From Candidatus Omnitrophota bacterium (GTDB taxonomy: Bacteria > Omnitrophota > Gorgyraeia > Gygaellales > Profunditerraquicolaceae), in assembly GCA_029563245.1 (NCBI GenBank), contig JAKQSG010000009.1, forward strand, positions 1-33,508: a stretch of DNA of 33,508 bases, read 5' to 3'. The first letter of the stretch is position 1; each line of letters begins with the position of its first letter. Below, piece after piece: positions 27,301 to 33,508 of the stretch. The notes below the pieces were generated by a model that was not told where the DNA came from, ran no database searches, and was given only the letters and a program-made list of their open reading frames with translations. Both the position numbers and the translations under genes were made by a program.

Positions 27301-29034
27301 ATGAGTAAAAAAATACCAATTCTACTTCTGGCCGTAATTTCCATATTTTTAGTCGGCGAAGCTGCTTTTGCTCAAGAGATCACCTTGCTTTATACCGGCC
27401 AAACACACGCTATGCTCTATCCCTGCGATTGTCCGGTTGAGGCTGATGGCGGCGTAGCCAGGAGGGCGGCTTTAATTAAGCAGTTAAGAAAAAGCAATCC
27501 TAACACATTGCTTTTGGATTCCGGTAATTATTTCGCCGGCGGATTATTGGATCAGGTTACGCAGAATACCCAATTAGATATGCAAAGGACCATTGTTAAC
27601 TTGCGCGCGATGGAGCTAATGCAATATGATGCATTAAATCTCAGTAATGATGAATTTAATTTTGGGGAAAGGTTCTTTGAGGATAGCGCAGCCAAACTTA
27701 AGTTGAATTTTGTATCTTCGAACATTCAATCCGAGAGGATATCCTACTATATAATTAAGGAAATAGCAGGGATAAAGATAGGTATCGTTGGTTTGGCTAA
27801 CCATAAGGCTAAGGAAAAGTTATCTGTCTTAAGTTTTTCAGAGCCTCTTGCGGCTTTGAAAGATTCGGTAGCAAAGCTTAAGGAGAGAGGCGTAGATATT
27901 GTTATCCTCTTAAGCAATATAGGTTCGGAAGAATGCCAGAGGTTGGTTAAGGAGGTGCCTGGTATTGATTTGGTTTTAGAGGGAGGCGGTTCTTTTAAGG
28001 AGGACATTTCGTATAAGAAAGGCGAGACGATATTCTTAAGGCCCGTATGGCAGGCGCGTAAGCTTGGCAAGGCGGTCTTAAAGATTAAGAATAAAAAGAT
28101 AGTTGATTCAAAGACAGAAGAGATCAGGGTTTCTGATAAAATAACCGATGACCCACAGGTACTTTCAATATTGCCCCGCTGTTTTTCTGATAATAACTGC
28201 AAGAAAGACGGCCTTGTCGGTTCCTGCCTGGATGCTGGCAGCGATAGTTCCCGCTGCATTTTTAGCGAGGCAGCTAAAGTAAGGTTAACAGTGGTTACTT
28301 CTAAGGATTGCGCCGTTTGTAATACTGAGGTTGCGGTTAATTCACTCAGGCAAAAATTACCCGGTTTAGAGGTAGCAAGCCTTTATCACCCTGAGAAAAA
28401 TGCGCTAGCCCTCGTAGAAAAATTGGGTATATCAGGTCTTCCGGCCTATGTTTTAGATAAGGGGATAGAGAAGGCGCAGGCTTTCGATAGCTTAAGGGAC
28501 AGCCTTAATAAGATCGGTGATTACTATGTTTTGAAACCCGAGGTTGCAGGAGTAGCATATCTTTTAGATCGGGAACGTTTTAAGGGTAGGTTAGACGTAT
28601 TTATAAGCTTATACGATAAAGATTCTTTTGAGGTTTTAGGGTTAGTAGGCGATTTTAACCCTAAAATACATTTTCTTGCCATTGCCTTGGATGATGGGTT
28701 TGACGCCCCTAAGGGGATGATGGAGGTTGAAGAAATATTGCGCTGTGTATGCGTGAATAAATATTACCCCGAGCTTTTCTTTGATTATATATCCTGCAGG
28801 GCAAAAAATATTAATAGTTCATGGTGGGAGGATTGTGCAAAGGGTTTAGATACGGATAAGATTAGAGAATGCGCCAGGCAAGGAGAGGGGGGTTCTTTAC
28901 TCAGGGAGAATATCCAGCTAAGTAAGGAGCTAAAGATTATGTTTGGTCCCGTCTATCTGCTGGATAACAAAGAAATCTTTGGCTCTAAGGGTGTTCCTAA
29001 AAAGGAAGATTTCAAGAAAATAATAAAGAGGTGA
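27301..29034 (+). CDS. Secreted UshA/5'-nucleotidase-like protein with degenerate phosphoesterase motifs fused to thioredoxin-like region(s)
   Basis: Signal peptide (ILLLAVISIFLVGEAAFA|QE). ITLLYTGQTHAMLYPCDCPVEADGGVARRAALIKQLR...TLLLDSGNYFAGG is 5'-nucleotidase-like. Trx-like segment LTVVTSKDCAVCNTEV...LGISGLPAYVL has CxxC at 28309-28320; a further Trx/DsbA-like C-terminal segment follows. Confidence 0.7.
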   Translation: MSKKIPILLLAVISIFLVGEAAFAQEITLLYTGQTHAMLYPCDCPVEADGGVARRAALIKQLRKSNPNTLLLDSGNYFAGGLLDQVTQNTQLDMQRTIVNLRAMELMQYDALNLSNDEFNFGERFFEDSAAKLKLNFVSSNIQSERISYYIIKEIAGIKIGIVGLANHKAKEKLSVLSFSEPLAALKDSVAKLKERGVDIVILLSNIGSEECQRLVKEVPGIDLVLEGGGSFKEDISYKKGETIFLRPVWQARKLGKAVLKIKNKKIVDSKTEEIRVSDKITDDPQVLSILPRCFSDNNCKKDGLVGSCLDAGSDSSRCIFSEAAKVRLTVVTSKDCAVCNTEVAVNSLRQKLPGLEVASLYHPEKNALALVEKLGISGLPAYVLDKGIEKAQAFDSLRDSLNKIGDYYVLKPEVAGVAYLLDRERFKGRLDVFISLYDKDSFEVLGLVGDFNPKIHFLAIALDDGFDAPKGMMEVEEILRCVCVNKYYPELFFDYISCRAKNINSSWWEDCAKGLDTDKIRECARQGEGGSLLRENIQLSKELKIMFGPVYLLDNKEIFGSKGVPKKEDFKKIIKR

Positions 29035-29037
29035 GAG

Positions 29038-30276
29038 ATGAATAAGAAACCAAAGATATCGTTAATTGATGTAACTAACCGTGACGGAGTGCAGACTTCG
29101 CGGATATGCCTCTCCAAGCTCCAAAAGACTATGCTTAATCTTTACCTGGATGAAATGGGGGTATTTCAGTCGGAGTTTGGCTTTCCATTAACGCGCCACG
29201 AAACTAATTATCTTAATGCAAATTTAGATCTGGTTAAAAAAGGGGTCATTGCTTCTATCAGGCTGGGAGGCTGGCTAAGGGCGACCAGCGATGATGTTAA
29301 GAAGGCATTTAAGCTAATTCCCAATTTAAAACATCTTAATCTATCAATATCTACATCAGATCAGATGATCGTAAATAAATTTAAAGGAAAGCTGGATCAT
29401 GCTTCGGTAATAAAGGAAATGACTGAGGCGGTTCATGAAGCCCGTAGCCTGGGCGCCAATTCAATAGGGGTTAATGCCGAGGACGCTTCGCGTACAAAGA
29501 TTGACTATCTGATTGAGTTTGCTCAAAACGCAAAGAAGGCCGGGGCAGAAAGAATTCGTTATTGCGATACATTAGGCTATGACACGCCATTTAGCATTTA
29601 CGAGAGGATAAAAACTTTAGCCGAATCAGTAAAGATCCCGATAGAGATACACTGTCATAATGATTTGGGGTTGGTGGTGGCTAATTCTATCGCCGGTGCT
29701 CGCGCAGCTAATGATGCCGGGGTAGATACCTATATTAATACTTGCGTAAACGGTATGGGGGAGCGCGCGGGCAATGCGGATTTAGTTTCGGTTATCCTGG
29801 CGATAAAGTACGGTAGCGGGATGGAGGGGTATGTCCTTGATGAAAAGATTGACCTAAAGAAGTCTTGGAAGGTATGCAAGTATGCCTCCTATGCTTTCGG
29901 GGTGCCCATACCGATAAATCAACCGGGGATTGGGGCTAATGCCTTTGCGCATGAGTCAGGTATTCATGCTGACGGCGCCTTAAAGGATAGGCGTAATTAC
30001 GAACTCTATGATTTCGAAGAGCTTGGCAGGGGGGAACCGGAGATTATTGAGACCGGGCGTAAGATTACCGCCGGTGAATACTCGGGGATTAAGGGCTTCA
30101 GGAATGTTTACGAGAAGATAGAGGTTGCTTTTGCTAGCGATGCTGAGGCTACTCAAGTGTTGGAATTGGTCAGGTATGCCAATGTGCATAACCAGAAGCC
30201 TTTGGTTGATGACGAGCTTAAATTTATCGCCAAATACCCCGATATCGCACGTAAAATATTTACCATGACGCCGTAA
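29038..30276 (+). CDS. Homocitrate synthase / isopropylmalate synthase-like (HMGL/DRE-TIM superfamily) protein
   Basis: DVTNRDGVQTSR, IRYCDTLGYDTPFSIYERI, IEIHCHNDLGLVVANSIAGARAANDAGVDTYINTCVNGMGERAGNADL, AFAHESGIHADG. Confidence 0.85.
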   Translation: MNKKPKISLIDVTNRDGVQTSRICLSKLQKTMLNLYLDEMGVFQSEFGFPLTRHETNYLNANLDLVKKGVIASIRLGGWLRATSDDVKKAFKLIPNLKHLNLSISTSDQMIVNKFKGKLDHASVIKEMTEAVHEARSLGANSIGVNAEDASRTKIDYLIEFAQNAKKAGAERIRYCDTLGYDTPFSIYERIKTLAESVKIPIEIHCHNDLGLVVANSIAGARAANDAGVDTYINTCVNGMGERAGNADLVSVILAIKYGSGMEGYVLDEKIDLKKSWKVCKYASYAFGVPIPINQPGIGANAFAHESGIHADGALKDRRNYELYDFEELGRGEPEIIETGRKITAGEYSGIKGFRNVYEKIEVAFASDAEATQVLELVRYANVHNQKPLVDDELKFIAKYPDIARKIFTMTP

Positions 30277-30329
30277 ATTTATAAACAAGGCAGCATAAGA
30301 ATGCAAACAAAATGAAAAGGGTAAAATAA

Positions 30330-31607
<1,278 letters not shown>

Positions 31608-31656
31608 TTGGGCTTATGTTATAGTTAACTTTCAAAAGAAGAAGGAGAGGTATAAT

Positions 31657-32283
31657 ATGAAAAACTATTTAAAGATCTTATTGGTGTTTGTGGTAAGCTG
31701 TGCTTTAACCGGATGTACTTTTATTATCCAGAAAGGTAAAAGATCGGATGCCTTAAAGATTGAAGAGCTTTCTAATCAATTAGATGAGTTATCCCAGGCG
31801 AAAAAGCTTTTGGAAGAGAGATTAGGTAAGGAGATATCCGATAAGCAGATTAAGCTGCAGATGATGGAGAAGGGGCTGGTTATTACGGTAGTCGGGGATC
31901 TTTTGTTTGATTCGGGAAAAGCGCAAATAAGACAAGAGGCTTATTCTTTGTTGGATAAGGTTTCTAGGGTCTTAAAAGATAATATGGGTAGCTTTAATAT
32001 AGGCATAGAAGGCTATACGGACAACGTTGCGATAAAGCATTCCAGCTGGAAGTCTAACTGGGAACTATCTACTGCCCGTTCTTTAAGCGTTTTACATTTC
32101 TTAGTTAATGAAAAAGGTATTTCTCCAGAGCGTCTCTCAGCGATTGGTTTTGGCGAATACCGACCGGTTGCCACTAATGATACAAGAGAGGGCAGGAAAT
32201 TAAACCGCCGGGTTGAAATTGTTATACAGCCAAAGATATCCAAGGTAAAAGATGGCGGCAGCCTCGGGGAGAATCTAAAATAA
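31657..32283 (+). CDS. OmpA/Pal-family peptidoglycan-binding lipoprotein
   Basis: Lipobox ALTGC, coiled-coil linker, OmpA domain (GDLLFDSGKAQIRQEAYSLLDKV...IEGYTDNVAI...LSTARSLSVLHFL...GEYRPVATNDTREGRKLNRRVEIVI). ATG 31657 has SD GAAGGAGAGG. Confidence 0.9.
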   Translation: MKNYLKILLVFVVSCALTGCTFIIQKGKRSDALKIEELSNQLDELSQAKKLLEERLGKEISDKQIKLQMMEKGLVITVVGDLLFDSGKAQIRQEAYSLLDKVSRVLKDNMGSFNIGIEGYTDNVAIKHSSWKSNWELSTARSLSVLHFLVNEKGISPERLSAIGFGEYRPVATNDTREGRKLNRRVEIVIQPKISKVKDGGSLGENLK

Positions 32284-32298
32284 GGCAAGGCCGGTTCA

Positions 32299-32682
32299 AT
32301 GGAAGTTTTATCGAAAAATAAACCAGTATTAATCTTATCGGTTTTATGCGTATTGCTCTTTGTTCTTAATATAGGCTCTTGCATAAATTCACAGGGTAAG
32401 GCATCTGCGTACAGAAAAGAGATGGCGCAGAGGTTTGATGTCGAGGAGAAAATAGCTAAGCTTTCCCAGGAAAAGGCCCTGCTTGTGGAGACATTGAAGG
32501 CACAAGAAAAAGAATCTCAAGAGGATAAGGCTGCTTTAGAGGTGGCTAAAAAAGCCCTGCTTCAGGAGCAGCTTGTTTGCCAGACGATTAAGGATGATCT
32601 GCAGAAATTAACTAAGATTAATGAATCGTTAGAATTGAAATTAAAGGAATCTTTAAAAACCGTGAAAAGGGTTAAAAAATGA
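32299..32682 (+). CDS. Small membrane-anchored coiled-coil protein, unknown function
   Basis: N-terminal TM (PVLILSVLCVLLFVLNIGSC), then a heptad-rich Lys/Glu helix ending in a basic tail. Confidence 0.65.
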   Translation: MEVLSKNKPVLILSVLCVLLFVLNIGSCINSQGKASAYRKEMAQRFDVEEKIAKLSQEKALLVETLKAQEKESQEDKAALEVAKKALLQEQLVCQTIKDDLQKLTKINESLELKLKESLKTVKRVKK

Positions 32683-32724
32683 TATAGGGGGGCGATAAAA
32701 GAACAGTGCTTTTCAAGGTTCTTT

Positions 32725-32749
32725 AAAGGGGATGGATTTCCCCTTTTTT
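32725..32749 (+). terminator. Intrinsic terminator downstream of the OmpA/coiled-coil genes
   Basis: AAAGGGGA (32725-32732), 6-nt loop TGGATT, TCCCCTTT (32739-32746), with a T6 run at 32744-32749. Confidence 0.7.
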
Positions 32750-32773
32750 ATTGCCAAGAAAGCGGAGGGATAT

Positions 32774-33508
32774 ATGGCTAAAATAAAGAAGGTTAAGCCG
32801 AAAACAAAGTCTAAAATAAAATTAAAGAAGTCAATGCCTAAGGCCAAATCAGCTAGTAAGATTAAGAAGGTAAGGCATGCTAAGGCTAGCCTTGTGCCTA
32901 AGGAGAAAAAGGATGATTTAAGCAAGCAGGAAGTAGTTATAGGCGCGGTAAAGTTTTCGCATGCCAAGTCAATGCTTATGCAGGATTATTCTCAGCGCGA
33001 GTTACCTTCCAGGTATGGCAGGGATATGATGGTTTTAGCAGTAAGGGACCCCTGGTGGCTGTATACTTATTGGGAAGTTAAAGATTCTACCTGGAATAAA
33101 TTCAGGGAAGAACTTAGGGAAGAATTCAACAAGGCTAAGAGGGTGTTGCGTGTTTATGATGTCAGCAGTATTCTCTTTAACGGTTTTAACGCAAATAAAT
33201 TCTTCGATATAGAGGTGCGCGAAGATGCCTTAAGCTGGTATATAGATATTGCCGTCCCGGGTAGGTCTTGGTGCGTAGACTTCGGGCTTCTATTGGCCGA
33301 CGGAAGGTTCATTACCATATTACGTTCTAATGTTGTGGAGACGCCTCTTGACGGTCCTTCTTGGATTACGGATGAAGAATGGATGGTACCGGAGGAGATG
33401 TTTATGCGTCTTTACGGAATGGGGTTTGGTTTGGGGAAGACTTCTCCGGCGGGAGGGGTTTGGCGTAAGGGCGCTGTAAGTTCTCCGGGTATTGCTTCAA
33501 TGGCAAGC
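32774..33508 (+). CDS. DUF4912-family protein with Lys-rich N-terminal tail, 3'-truncated by window edge
   Basis: ATG 32774 preceded by GCGGAGGGA; 245 codons open to the window end. Lys-rich tail (MAKIKKVKPKTKSKIKLKKSMPKAKSASKIKKVRHAKAS), then RYGRDMMVLAVRDPWWLYTYWEV...LRVYDVSS...WYIDIAVPGRSWCVDFGLLLADGRFITILRSNVVETP, typical of DUF4912. Missing from the supplied plus-strand ORF list. Confidence 0.8.
   Translation, partial: MAKIKKVKPKTKSKIKLKKSMPKAKSASKIKKVRHAKASLVPKEKKDDLSKQEVVIGAVKFSHAKSMLMQDYSQRELPSRYGRDMMVLAVRDPWWLYTYWEVKDSTWNKFREELREEFNKAKRVLRVYDVSSILFNGFNANKFFDIEVREDALSWYIDIAVPGRSWCVDFGLLLADGRFITILRSNVVETPLDGPSWITDEEWMVPEEMFMRLYGMGFGLGKTSPAGGVWRKGAVSSPGIASMAS

Noticed and set aside
27747-28259. 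170-aa minus-strand ORF, one of the longest antisense ORFs
   Set aside because: Fully inside the UshA-like gene; no domain motif or credible SD seen.

Overview
The window is a dense, entirely plus-strand bacterial chromosomal region with about 30 tightly packed genes and many ATGA-type or longer overlaps. It looks like a Gram-negative, LPS-making lineage; the architecture reminds me of candidate-phylum (Omnitrophota-like) genomes, but that is inference only. Order: aroC (partial) - spoVG - aroK - dprA - topA - xerC/D - waaA - STAS/PilZ - HAD - half-size GDT1 - lpxK - LpxL/ELM1 fusion - GT4/GT9 fusion - GT4 - two GT9 heptosyltransferase-like genes - hldA/rfaE1 - kdsB - kdsA - kdsD - kdsC - LptC/LptA-like fusion - lptB - tig (no PPIase domain) - clpP - class V aminotransferase - serA - UshA-like/thioredoxin-like secreted protein - homocitrate-synthase-like - purA - OmpA-family lipoprotein - coiled-coil protein - DUF4912 (partial). 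I see no CRISPR array, tRNA, rRNA or transposase. The main points of interest are unusual domain fusions and domain losses in envelope and proteostasis genes: LpxL-ELM1, GT4-GT9, LptC-LptA, STAS-PilZ, a PPIase-less trigger factor, and a catalytically degenerate UshA-like domain joined to Trx-like domains. Also notable are a GT9 gene with a duplicated or frameshifted N-terminus and a hairpin that sequesters the spoVG Shine-Dalgarno.
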